Shown here piece by piece: positions 8,157 to 15,866 of a stretch of DNA of 64,000 nucleotides (the first letter of the stretch is position 1; each line of letters begins with the position of its first letter). Below the pieces are notes generated by a model. That model worked only from the letters and a program-made list of their open reading frames with translations. It made no database searches and had not been told where the DNA came from. This DNA comes from Ectopseudomonas toyotomiensis. GTDB lineage: Bacteria; Pseudomonadota; Gammaproteobacteria; Pseudomonadales; Pseudomonadaceae. The stretch lies in the NCBI RefSeq assembly GCF_900115695.1, contig NZ_FOXK01000007.1, positions 186,001 through 250,000 on the forward strand, written 5' to 3'. Both the position numbers and the translations under genes were made by a program.

Positions 8157-8774
8157 ATGTACCACGGAGAAAAATTCAACGCCTGGAGCCACCTGATCGG
8201 CGCCGTTCTGGCGGCCATCGGTGCAATATGGCTATTGGCGCTGGCCAGCTCCACGGGCGACGTCTGGAAAATCGTCGCCGTGGCCATCTACGGCGTCACC
8301 CTGATATTGCTGTACAGCATCTCCACCCTCTACCACAGCATGCGCGGCCCGGCGAAACGGGTGATGCAAAAACTCGATCACCTGTCGATCTACCTGCTGA
8401 TTGCCGGCAGTTACACCCCGTTCTGCCTGGTAACCCTGCGCGGCCCCTGGGGCTGGACCTTGTTCGGTATCGTATGGAGCCTTGCGCTGATCGGCATGCT
8501 GCAGGAAATCAAACCCCGCTCCGAAGCACGCGTGCTGTCGTTGATCATCTACGCGGTGATGGGTTGGATCGTGCTGGTGGCGGTAAAGCCCTTGATCGCC
8601 GCCCTGGGTATGACCGGTTTCAAATGGCTGGCGGCTGGTGGTGTGCTCTACACCGTAGGCATCATCTTCTTCGCCTACGACAGCCGCTTTCGCCATTGGC
8701 ATGGCATCTGGCACCTGTTCGTCATGGCCGGCAGCCTGCTGCACTTCGTGGCGATCCTGTTCTACGTGCTGTAA
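8157..8774 (+). CDS. trhA: Haemolysin-III/TrhA-type membrane protein (PAQR superfamily)
   Basis: A 205-residue integral membrane protein with seven hydrophobic helices. It shows the family signature HGEKFNAWSHLIGA at the start, a histidine in STLYHS after the second helix, DHLSIYLLIAGSYTPF in the middle and the HGIWHLFVMAGSLLHF ending; these His residues with the Ser/Asp set form the metal site of the PAQR fold. Bacterial members are annotated as haemolysin III or YqfA/TrhA and are linked to membrane lipid homeostasis rather than true haemolysis. It lies inside the block bounded by the two direct repeats, as does the following gene 196 bp away. Confidence 0.92.
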   Translation: MYHGEKFNAWSHLIGAVLAAIGAIWLLALASSTGDVWKIVAVAIYGVTLILLYSISTLYHSMRGPAKRVMQKLDHLSIYLLIAGSYTPFCLVTLRGPWGWTLFGIVWSLALIGMLQEIKPRSEARVLSLIIYAVMGWIVLVAVKPLIAALGMTGFKWLAAGGVLYTVGIIFFAYDSRFRHWHGIWHLFVMAGSLLHFVAILFYVL

Positions 8775-8970
8775 CGATTTTCTTGCGCCGATTGAAAGAC
8801 GTTCAACATGGCCAGTCTTTTTCGCCTTTGCTGATAAAGCCAAACTGAGCCTCACTGCCTGCCGGCCTCAGGGTGAATGTTCTCCGCTATTGATCACCGA
8901 GGCAGCCGCAACGGCGGATAACGCTTGTATAGCGCATTCGCCCTTCCCAGTGCACAACAGGAAACCTGCA

Positions 8971-10053
8971 ATGACGTCTCTTTCTCGCCCCATCCGCCGT
9001 GCGGCCAGCGCCACACTGCTGGCTCTTTCCATACCATTTTTCAACCCGGCCCTTGCTGCCAAGGTCGGCGACCTGGAAGTGGTCGCCGAACTGCCGATCC
9101 GCCCCGGCAACGTCGCCCCCAGCGCGGACAACCGGGTGTTTGCCACGGTCCATCCCTTCGGCGCGCCCGCTGCCGCTCAACTGATCGAAATCACCGGCCG
9201 CGACAGCTACAAACCCTGGCCCACCGGCAAGTTGCAACGCGGCACCGCCTCCGCCAACGATGCGCAGATCGATACACCGCTGGGCATCGCCATCGATGGC
9301 AAGAACCGCCTGTGGATAACCGACATGGGCCTGAACCTGGGCAAATCCCGTCTGTGGGGCTTCGATGTTGCGACTGGCGATGAGCTGTATCGCATCGAGC
9401 TGCCTTCCGATATCGCGCCCAAAGGCAGCTTTATCCAGGACCTGGCCGTCGACGACAAAGAGGGCTGGATCTACCTGGCGGACATTGCCAACCCCGGCCT
9501 GATCGCCGTAGAGATCAGCAGCGGCAAGACACGGCGCTTCAGCGGTCATGCCGCGTTGCAGGCAGAACCCGACGCCAGGATGGTCATCGGCGGCGTGCCG
9601 ATTCAGTTCCAGGGCAAGCCTGCCAACGTGGCGGTCAATCCGATCACCCTGTCGGCCGACCATGCCACCCTGTTCTTCGGCGCCATGAACGGCAAGACCT
9701 GGTACTCGTTGCCCAGTAAGCTGCTGCGTGACGGCGCCAGCGACGAGCAGATCGCGGCGGCCATCCAGCGAGTCGGTGCCAAGCCGGTTTCCGACGGCGC
9801 CGGCACCGACGCCAAGGGCCGGCATTTTTTCACCAACCTCAACGACAATGGCATCGACCTGCTCGACACCGACGGCGTGCTCAAGCCGCTGGTACGCGAC
9901 GCCCGACTGGACTGGCCGGACAGCGTGCATGTGGGTCACGACGGCTGGCTGTATATCTCGGTCAATCAGCTATACAAAACCCCGGCCTTCACCGGCGGCG
10001 CCGACAGCGGCACACCGCCTTATCGCGTGATGCGCGTATGGCCGGGAGAATAA
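8971..10053 (+). CDS. Secreted major royal jelly/Yellow-family beta-propeller protein
   Basis: A 360-residue protein with a clear signal peptide (RPIRRAASATLLALSIPFF, cleavage after ALA near residue 28) followed by a six-bladed propeller sequence. Recognisable blades include TPLGIAIDGKNRLWITDMG, DLAVDDKEGWIYLADI, and GTDAKGRHFFTNLNDNGI, typical of the MRJP/Yellow family related to SMP-30/gluconolactonase. Bacterial members are periplasmic or secreted; the ligand or reaction is unknown. The start at 8971 is chosen because it gives the signal peptide with a GGAAA ribosome-binding site; the longer open frame back to 8701 overlaps trhA and is not credible. Confidence 0.85.
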   Translation: MTSLSRPIRRAASATLLALSIPFFNPALAAKVGDLEVVAELPIRPGNVAPSADNRVFATVHPFGAPAAAQLIEITGRDSYKPWPTGKLQRGTASANDAQIDTPLGIAIDGKNRLWITDMGLNLGKSRLWGFDVATGDELYRIELPSDIAPKGSFIQDLAVDDKEGWIYLADIANPGLIAVEISSGKTRRFSGHAALQAEPDARMVIGGVPIQFQGKPANVAVNPITLSADHATLFFGAMNGKTWYSLPSKLLRDGASDEQIAAAIQRVGAKPVSDGAGTDAKGRHFFTNLNDNGIDLLDTDGVLKPLVRDARLDWPDSVHVGHDGWLYISVNQLYKTPAFTGGADSGTPPYRVMRVWPGE

Positions 10054-10090
10054 GCCCCCCGCAGCCACGGCCCGCATCATCCGTGCTCTG

Positions 10091-10129
10091 ACAACGATCA
10101 TCGTTGTGCCTATCGGTTTGATCACCGAT
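10091..10129. repeat. Two adjacent palindromes downstream of the royal-jelly-type gene
   Basis: ACAACGATCATCGTTGT at 10091-10107 is a perfect 17-bp palindrome, and ATCGGT...ACCGAT at 10112-10129 is a second inverted repeat with a 6-bp spacer. They begin 38 bp past the stop codon at 10053. There is no T-tract, so they are not ordinary terminators; operator sites or remnants of an inserted segment are possible. Confidence 0.6.
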
Positions 10130-10225
10130 TACAAGACCGGAGTCGTTACCCACCAAGCCACTTCCACAGCGCTGGCCCTGGCCGGCACTGTGGGCAGTGG
10201 ACATCATTGGAGATATTCAGCTTTA

Positions 10226-10540
10226 GCTCGGAGCAGGTTTCGATCAGGGGGCATGGCGATTGCCTCGATTGGCTGCGACCATAGGGCGTCGATTCGATGA
10301 GCACTGCCTGTATGCCGCTACCGCTGGTCTACCATGAGGATTACAGCCCGCCCTTCCCAACCGGGCATCGCTTTCCCATGGAGAAATTCCGCCTGCTGCG
10401 CGATCATCTGGTCGACAGCGGCCTGACCACCGATGCCGAACTGCAGCGTCCCGAACTCTGCCCAGCGGAGATCCTCTCCCTGGTTCACTGCCCCGACTAC
10501 ATCGCCCGCTACATGGCCGGTGAGCTGTCATACGAGGACC
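10226..10540. repeat. Right copy of the ~0.3-kb direct repeat
   Basis: This is the counterpart of 7826-8106. It starts with a frameshifted copy of the first six codons of the acetyltransferase gene (minus strand, near 10237-10255), continues through the intergenic region and enters the intact deacetylase gene. It implies that the acetyltransferase and deacetylase genes were once adjacent and divergent. Confidence 0.88.
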
Positions 10541-11232
10541 AGCGCCGCCTCGGCCTGCCCTGGAGCGATGCCCTGGCACGGCGTACCGTGCGCGCCGTGG
10601 GCGGCTCGCTGCTGACCGCCGAACTGGCACTGCGTCACGGCCTGGCCTGTCACCTGGCTGGCGGCACGCACCACGCGCACTACGACTTCCCCTCCGGTTT
10701 CTGCATTTTCAACGACCTGGCGGTGATCGCCCGCTATCTGCTCGAAGCGGGCCGCGTGCACCGCGTACTGATTTTCGACTGCGACGTGCATCAGGGCGAC
10801 GGCACCGCGCGGCTGCTGGAAGACGAACCGGACGCCGTTACCGTGTCGCTGCATTGCGAGCAGAACTTCCCGGCACGCAAGGCGCAGAGCGACTGGGATA
10901 TCCCCCTGCCGCGCGGCATGGGCGACGAGGATTACCTGAAGGTGGTAGACGACATCCTCAACTACCTGCTGCCAATCTACCAACCGGACCTGGTGCTCTA
11001 CGATGCGGGCGTCGACGTGCACAAGGACGATGCCCTGGGCTACCTGCAACTCACCGACGCGGGCCTGGCCGCGCGTGACGAAGCCGTGCTGCAGCATTGC
11101 CTGGACCGCGATATCCCAGTACTCGGGGTAATTGGCGGCGGCTACTCCAAGGACCATGCAGCCCTCGCCCGCCGCCACGGCATCCTGCATCACAGCGCGG
11201 CCCGGGTGTGGGCGGCGCGAGGGTTGGGCTAG
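10297..11232 (+). CDS. Histone-deacetylase-family zinc amidohydrolase
   Basis: A 311-residue enzyme of the HDAC/acetylpolyamine amidohydrolase superfamily. Active-site features are GGTHHAHYD at residues 122-130 (catalytic His pair 125-126), DCDVHQGDG at 161-169 (zinc ligands Asp163 and His165), DAGVD ending at 240 (zinc ligand Asp240) and the terminal VIGGGYSKD loop. Bacterial homologues deacetylate small molecules or proteins; the substrate is not known. The gene starts within the right copy of the direct repeat, and a broken copy of its 5' end remains at 7896-8106. It is convergent with the aminotransferase gene. Confidence 0.92.
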   Translation: MSTACMPLPLVYHEDYSPPFPTGHRFPMEKFRLLRDHLVDSGLTTDAELQRPELCPAEILSLVHCPDYIARYMAGELSYEDQRRLGLPWSDALARRTVRAVGGSLLTAELALRHGLACHLAGGTHHAHYDFPSGFCIFNDLAVIARYLLEAGRVHRVLIFDCDVHQGDGTARLLEDEPDAVTVSLHCEQNFPARKAQSDWDIPLPRGMGDEDYLKVVDDILNYLLPIYQPDLVLYDAGVDVHKDDALGYLQLTDAGLAARDEAVLQHCLDRDIPVLGVIGGGYSKDHAALARRHGILHHSAARVWAARGLG

Positions 11233-11237
11233 CCCCT

Positions 11238-11293
11238 CGTAAGGCGGGTGAAACCGGCCACAGATGAACTGGCGGGTTGCACCCGCCCTACGC
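11238..11293. repeat. GTAGGGCGG-type palindromic repeat between convergent genes
   Basis: CGTAaGGCGGGTG and CACCCGCCcTACG form an imperfect inverted repeat with a ~30-bp spacer, placed between the deacetylase stop and the aminotransferase stop. Similar GTAGGGCGG/CCGCCCTAC elements occur at 15831, 32954 and 60763. Confidence 0.7.
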
Positions 11294-11304
11294 AGTCCTG
11301 ACGA

Positions 11305-12438
11305 TCAGCCGGCCAGCACCTTGTCCAACGCCTGCTCCAGGGTCGCCACGGTACGCTCGATATTGCCCAGTTTGTCCAGGCCGAACAGGCCCAGACGGAA
11401 GGTCTGGAAGTCCGCCGGTTCGTCGCATTGCAGCGGCACGCCGGCGGCGATCTGCAGACCGACGGCGGCGAACTTGGCGCCAGTCTTGATCTGCCCGTCA
11501 TCGGTGTAGCAGACCACCACGCCCGGTGCCTCGAAGCCCTCGGCCGCGACGCTCTTGAAGCCGTGCGCTGCCAGCAGCGCACGCACCCGGTCGCCAAGCT
11601 CCTGCTGTTGCTGGCGTACACGGTCGAAACCGAGCGCCTTGGCTTCCAGCATGGCATCGCGAAAACGCGCCAGGGCGTCGCTGGGCATGGTGGCGTGATA
11701 GGCATGGCCGCCCTGTTCGTAGGCCTGCATGATCTGCAGCCACTTCTTCAGGTCACAGGCGAAGCTGCTGCTCTGGGTCGCCTCGACACGCGCCTGCGCC
11801 GCCTCGCTCAGCATCACCAAGGCGCAGCACGGCGAGGCGCTCCAGCCCTTCTGCGGCGCGCTGATCAGCACGTCGATGCCACAGGCCTGCATGTCCACCC
11901 ACAGCGTGCCGGAGGCGATGCAGTCGAGCACGAACAGGCCGCCGACCGCGTGCACCGCGTCGCTCACCGCGCGCAGGTAGTCGTCCGGCAGGATCATGCC
12001 CGAGGAGGTTTCCACGTGCGGGGCGAACACCACCTGCGGTTTCTCGGCAGCGATGGTGGCCAGCACCTCCTCCAGCGGCGCCGGGACGAACGCAGCCTGA
12101 TGGCCTTCGGCGACCGGACGCGCCTTGAGCACCCGCGCCTCGGCGGGAATCCGGCCCATCTCGAAGATCTGCGTCCAGCGGTAGCTGAACCAGCCGTTGC
12201 GGATTACCAGGCACTTCTGATCGGTCGCCAACTGCCGCGCCACCGCCTCCATGCCATAGGTGCCGCTGCCCGGCACTACTGCCACGGCGTGGGCGTTGTA
12301 GACCTGTTTCAGGGTGGCAGAGATATCGCGCATCACGCCCTGGAACGACTGCGACATATGGTTCAGCGAGCGGTCGGTGTAGACCACCGAATATTCGAGC
12401 AGGCCATCGGGATCGATGTCGGGGCAGATTTGGGACAT
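11305..12438 (-). CDS. Class V aminotransferase (alanine-glyoxylate/serine-pyruvate type)
   Basis: A 377-residue PLP-dependent aminotransferase. The cofactor lysine lies in ISAPQKGWSASPC, preceded by the FVLDCIASGTLWVDM strand with the PLP-ring Asp; PGSGTYGMEAVARQL near residue 60 binds the phosphate. Length and motif order fit the alanine-glyoxylate/serine-pyruvate aminotransferase group, which makes glycine or pyruvate from glyoxylate or serine. The start at 12438 (MSQICPDIDPDG) is used because upstream residues to 12510 do not resemble the family. It is divergent from the flavoprotein gene at 12552. Confidence 0.88.
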   Translation of the reverse strand: MSQICPDIDPDGLLEYSVVYTDRSLNHMSQSFQGVMRDISATLKQVYNAHAVAVVPGSGTYGMEAVARQLATDQKCLVIRNGWFSYRWTQIFEMGRIPAEARVLKARPVAEGHQAAFVPAPLEEVLATIAAEKPQVVFAPHVETSSGMILPDDYLRAVSDAVHAVGGLFVLDCIASGTLWVDMQACGIDVLISAPQKGWSASPCCALVMLSEAAQARVEATQSSSFACDLKKWLQIMQAYEQGGHAYHATMPSDALARFRDAMLEAKALGFDRVRQQQQELGDRVRALLAAHGFKSVAAEGFEAPGVVVCYTDDGQIKTGAKFAAVGLQIAAGVPLQCDEPADFQTFRLGLFGLDKLGNIERTVATLEQALDKVLAG

Positions 12439-12551
12439 AACAGGCTCCAGCCGAAAAGGTTCGAGCTGAACCTGCCCCAACCCTGGGCAAATGACAAGGC
12501 CGGGGAGCACTCGGGTAGAATGCCCAGCCGTTCCCTCACCGCCCCGCCACC

Positions 12552-13787
12552 ATGACCACAGACAGCCCGACCACCGCTCATCACGTCGCCATCATCGGCG
12601 GCGGCCCTGCCGGGCTGATGGCTGCCGAGGTGCTGGCGCAGGCCGGCGTGCGCGTGGAGCTGTTCGATGCCATGCCCTCGGTGGGGCGCAAGTTCCTGCT
12701 GGCCGGGGTGGGCGGCATGAACATCACCCACTCCGAGCCCAAGAACGCCTTCATCGGCCGCTACGGCGAGCACCAGGCCGAAGTCGCGGCGCTGCTGCGC
12801 GAGTTCGACGCCGACGCCCTACGCGCCTGGATCCATGGCCTGGGCATCGATACCTTCGTCGGCACCTCCGGCCGCGTATTCCCCAGCGACATGAAAGCCG
12901 CGCCGCTGCTGCGCGCCTGGCTGCGCCGCCTGCGCGAACTGGGCGTGACGATCCACACGCGCAGCCGCTGGCTCGGCTGGAACGCGGATGGCAGCCTGCG
13001 TATCGCTGGCTCGGATGGTGAGCGCGCACTGGTCGCCGATGCCTACCTGCTGGCACTGGGCGGCGGCAGCTGGGCTCGGCTGGGTTCCGACGGTGCCTGG
13101 GTGCCCCTGTTGCAGGCACGCGGCATCGAAGTGGCAGCGCTGAAGCCAAGCAACTGCGGTTTCGAGGTGGCCGGCTGGAGCGAGTATCTCAGGGAGAAAT
13201 TCGCCGGTGCGCCACTGAAGAACGTAGCGCTGAGCCTGCCCGGCCAGGCGCCTCGCATCGGCGAGTTCGTGCTCACCGCAGGCGGTGTCGAAGGCAGCCT
13301 GGTGTACGCCTTTTCCGCCAATATCCGCCGCGCCATCGAGGCCGACGGCCAGGCCGTGGTTCACCTCGACCTGTTGCCGCAGATGCCATTGGTCAAGCTG
13401 CAGCAGGCGCTGGGCAAACCGCGCGGCAAGCACTCGATGGCCAAGCATCTGCATCGCCAGGCCGGGCTGGACGGCGTTAAGGCTGCCCTGCTGCGCGAGT
13501 TGGCGCCGACCGAAGCCTTCGTCGACCCAGCCGCCCTGGCGCCGTGGATCAAGGCGCTGCCGATCACCCTGTTGCGCACCCGCCCACTGGACGAGGCGAT
13601 CAGCTCCGCCGGCGGCGTCCCCTTCGCGGCATTGGATGACGGCCTGATGCTCAAAGCCTTGCCCGGCGTGTTCTGCGCTGGCGAAATGCTCGACTGGGAA
13701 GCCCCCACTGGCGGCTACCTGCTCACCGCCTGCTTCGCCAGCGGGCGGGTCGCGGCGCAGGGCTTACTGGCCTGGTTGAAACCGTAG
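12552..13787 (+). CDS. FAD-dependent oxidoreductase, HI0933/BaiN-like (TIGR03862 type)
   Basis: A 411-residue flavoprotein. The dinucleotide fold VAIIGGGPAGLMAAEVLA opens the protein at about residue 12, followed by the family block SVGRKFLLAGVGGMNITHSEP and, near the C-terminus, GVFCAGEMLDWEAPTGGYLL, which contacts FAD. These are diagnostic of the HI0933/YhiN/BaiN group; the subgroup with TIGR03862 features is common in pseudomonads. The physiological substrate is unknown. It is divergent from the aminotransferase, and 120 bp without a gene separate it from the response regulator. Confidence 0.9.
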   Translation: MTTDSPTTAHHVAIIGGGPAGLMAAEVLAQAGVRVELFDAMPSVGRKFLLAGVGGMNITHSEPKNAFIGRYGEHQAEVAALLREFDADALRAWIHGLGIDTFVGTSGRVFPSDMKAAPLLRAWLRRLRELGVTIHTRSRWLGWNADGSLRIAGSDGERALVADAYLLALGGGSWARLGSDGAWVPLLQARGIEVAALKPSNCGFEVAGWSEYLREKFAGAPLKNVALSLPGQAPRIGEFVLTAGGVEGSLVYAFSANIRRAIEADGQAVVHLDLLPQMPLVKLQQALGKPRGKHSMAKHLHRQAGLDGVKAALLRELAPTEAFVDPAALAPWIKALPITLLRTRPLDEAISSAGGVPFAALDDGLMLKALPGVFCAGEMLDWEAPTGGYLLTACFASGRVAAQGLLAWLKP

Positions 13788-13907
13788 GAGCGATCACGAC
13801 GCCAGGTACAGTGCGCGACGGCTGAAAAAGCACTGAAACCGTCGTGACGCCGTACGGGCTGAGGCTATGCTCAGAATTAGCGCTCTCCACACAGGTAATT
13901 CCCCGCC

Positions 13908-14909
13908 GTGATCCCGCTGCTGGTCTGCGACGACTCCAATATGGCGCGCAAGCAACTGATCCGCGCCCTGCCGCCGGAATGGCCGGTTTCCCTTAGCCAA
14001 GCCAACAACGGCGAGGAGGCGCTGGCCTTGATCCGCCAGGGTCTGGGCCATGTCATGCTGCTCGACCTGACCATGCCGGTGCTCGATGGCTACCAGACCC
14101 TGGCCGCGCTGCGCGCAGAAGGGCTCAGCAGCAAGGTCATCGTGGTGTCCGGCGACGTGCAGGAAGAAGCCGTGCGCCGCGTGCGCGAGCTGGGCGCGCT
14201 GGCCTTCATCAAGAAACCCGCCGACCCCGAAATCCTGCGCCAGACGCTGATCGAGCTGAAGCTGTTCGACCCGCAGGCGACACCCGCAGCGCAGGCCCAG
14301 GCCGCTGCGCTATCGGAACTCAAGGTCAGCTTCCGCGATGCCCTGCGCGAGGTAAGCAACGTCGCCATGGGCCGCGCCGCCGCGTTGCTGGCCAAGGTAC
14401 TGGGTGTATTCGTGCAGTTGCCGGTGCCGCAGGTGAATATCTTCGAAGTCAGCGAGCTGCACATGACCCTCCTCGACGCCCAACGCGGCGAGCGCTTTAG
14501 CGCCATCTGCCAGGGCTTCATCGGCGAGGCCATCGCCGGAGAGGCGCTGCTGCTGTTCCATGACTCGGAAGTGGACGACATGGCGCGCCTGCTCGGCTGG
14601 CAGCCGGAGAACGAAGCGCAAACCTCGGAGATGTTGCTGGACCTGGCCAGCATCCTGACCGGCGCCTGCCTGGCCGGCGTCGCCGAGCAACTCGACCTGC
14701 GCTTCTCCCAGGGCCACCCGCAGTTGCTCGGCCAGCATGCCAGTCTCGACCAGCTGATCCAGGTCAACCGCCAGCGCTGGCGCAAGACCCTGGCCGTGGA
14801 GATCAGTTACAGCCTGGAAGGCCATGCCATCCACTTCGACCTGCTGTTGTTGTTCACCGAAGATTCGATCAAACGCCTGACCGACAAGATCGGCTACCTG
14901 ATGGAGTGA
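13908..14909 (+). CDS. Response regulator with C-terminal CheC-type phosphatase domain
   Basis: A 333-residue two-domain signalling protein. Residues 1-120 are a CheY-like receiver: acidic pair D8/D9, phospho-acceptor D53 in MLLDLTMP, S81 in VVSGD and K103 in IKKP. Residues ~135-333 match the CheC/CheX phosphatase fold: the active-site pattern D-x3-E-x2-N-x22-P is intact at D144, E148, N151 and P174, while the second expected site is weak (E241, D245, S248 replacing Asn). So the protein may dephosphorylate itself or a partner receiver. The start is GTG. A PAS protein follows 4 bp after its stop, clearly co-transcribed. Confidence 0.87.
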   Translation: MIPLLVCDDSNMARKQLIRALPPEWPVSLSQANNGEEALALIRQGLGHVMLLDLTMPVLDGYQTLAALRAEGLSSKVIVVSGDVQEEAVRRVRELGALAFIKKPADPEILRQTLIELKLFDPQATPAAQAQAAALSELKVSFRDALREVSNVAMGRAAALLAKVLGVFVQLPVPQVNIFEVSELHMTLLDAQRGERFSAICQGFIGEAIAGEALLLFHDSEVDDMARLLGWQPENEAQTSEMLLDLASILTGACLAGVAEQLDLRFSQGHPQLLGQHASLDQLIQVNRQRWRKTLAVEISYSLEGHAIHFDLLLLFTEDSIKRLTDKIGYLME

Positions 14910-14913
14910 GGCG

Positions 14914-15351
14914 ATGCCCGCACAGATCGATATCAAGGAAGTTCACTGGCTGCTCGACATCGTGCAATGCATCGACGTCGGCGTGGTGGTGCTCGACCGC
15001 CAGTACCGCGTCGAAGTGTGGAACGCCTTCATGGAGAACCACTCGGGGCTGGGGCCGGACCAGGTACAGGGGCGTTCGTTGTTCGAGCTGTTCCCGGACA
15101 TTGACCGCCCCTGGCTGGAGCGCAAGGTGGAAAGCGTGGTGCAATTGGGCACCCGTGCCTTCAGCCTCTGGCAGCAACGCCCCTACCTGATGCGCTTCAA
15201 GAGTTACCAGCCGATCACCGGCCAGGCCGATTTCATGTACCAGAACGTCACCCTGTTGCCGCTGGCCGGCCAGCCGGTGGAGCATGTGTGCCTGGTGATC
15301 TACGACATGACCGCTGCAGCCGTGGCGGCACTGGCGCAACCGGTTCGATAA
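14914..15351 (+). CDS. Small stand-alone PAS-domain protein
   Basis: A 145-residue protein that is essentially one PAS domain: LDIVQCIDVGVVVLDRQY at about residues 14-31, VEVWNAFMENHSGL next, then QVQGRSLFELFPDI and a C-terminal beta region ending near VCLVIYDMTA. There is no kinase, GGDEF or HTH module attached. It begins 4 bp after the receiver-CheC gene, so the two are translated together and likely interact; the PAS domain could sense a ligand or dock on the receiver. No cofactor-binding residue can be identified with certainty. Confidence 0.87.
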   Translation: MPAQIDIKEVHWLLDIVQCIDVGVVVLDRQYRVEVWNAFMENHSGLGPDQVQGRSLFELFPDIDRPWLERKVESVVQLGTRAFSLWQQRPYLMRFKSYQPITGQADFMYQNVTLLPLAGQPVEHVCLVIYDMTAAAVAALAQPVR

Positions 15352-15353
15352 AA

Positions 15354-15419
15354 ACGCCGTAGCCCTGATGCAATCCGGGGCCGGCGGCAGGTGCTCCCGA
15401 CTTGCATCCGGGCTCTGAC
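15354..15419. repeat. GTAGCCCGGATGCAATCCGGG-family repeat (degenerate)
   Basis: GTAGCCcTGATGCAATCCGGGG on the left and TTGCATCCGGGCTC on the right form an imperfect inverted repeat between the PAS gene and the glyoxalase-fold gene. It belongs to the same family as the elements at 17281, 55237 and 59120. Confidence 0.65.
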
Positions 15420-15434
15420 GAAAAAGGAATTTAC

Positions 15435-15800
15435 ATGCTGCGCAGCGTTGAACTGAAAACCTTCGTCCCGGCACGGGACTTCGCCCTGAGCATGGATTTC
15501 TACCAGGCCATGGGCTTCAGGCGCGGTTGGTCGGACGAACAGATGGCCTATTTCAACCATGGTGATCACTGCGCCTTTCTGCTGCAGAACTTCTACGTGA
15601 AGGAACAGGCGGAGAACTTCGTCATGCACCTGCTGGTGGAAGAAGTCGATGCCTGGTGGCAGCAGATTCAGGCAGCCCGCCTGGATGAGCGGTTCGGCAC
15701 GCGACTGATCGCGCCGCAGGATCAGCCCTGGGGCATGCGCGAGTTCATGGTGTTCGACCCCAGCGGCGTGCTCTGGCGCATCGGCCAGAACATCGACTAG
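15435..15800 (+). CDS. VOC/glyoxalase-fold small protein
   Basis: A 121-residue vicinal-oxygen-chelate fold protein. The sequence opens MLRSVELKTFVPARDFALSM, then GFRRGWSDEQMAYFNHGDHCAFLLQNFY, and ends in the FMVFDPSGVLWRIGQ strand usual for glyoxalase/bleomycin-resistance/dioxygenase family members. The possible metal ligands (His in NHGDHC and Glu in MREFM) are partly conserved, so an enzymatic or ligand-binding role is possible but not defined. An AAGGAA ribosome-binding site just before ATG 15435 fixes the start. It is convergent with rhlE. Confidence 0.82.
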   Translation: MLRSVELKTFVPARDFALSMDFYQAMGFRRGWSDEQMAYFNHGDHCAFLLQNFYVKEQAENFVMHLLVEEVDAWWQQIQAARLDERFGTRLIAPQDQPWGMREFMVFDPSGVLWRIGQNID

Positions 15801-15830
15801 TCGCGGCTAAAGCCCCTCCCACAGCGTGCC

Positions 15831-15854
15831 GTAGGGCGGGAGCAACCCGCCAAC
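15831..15854. repeat. GTAGGGCGG-type palindromic repeat
   Basis: TAGGGCGGGAGCAACCCGCC forms a short hairpin between the convergent VOC and rhlE genes. It has the same core as the repeats at 11238, 32954 and 60763. Confidence 0.65.
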
Positions 15855-15866
15855 AGAGATTTCCAA

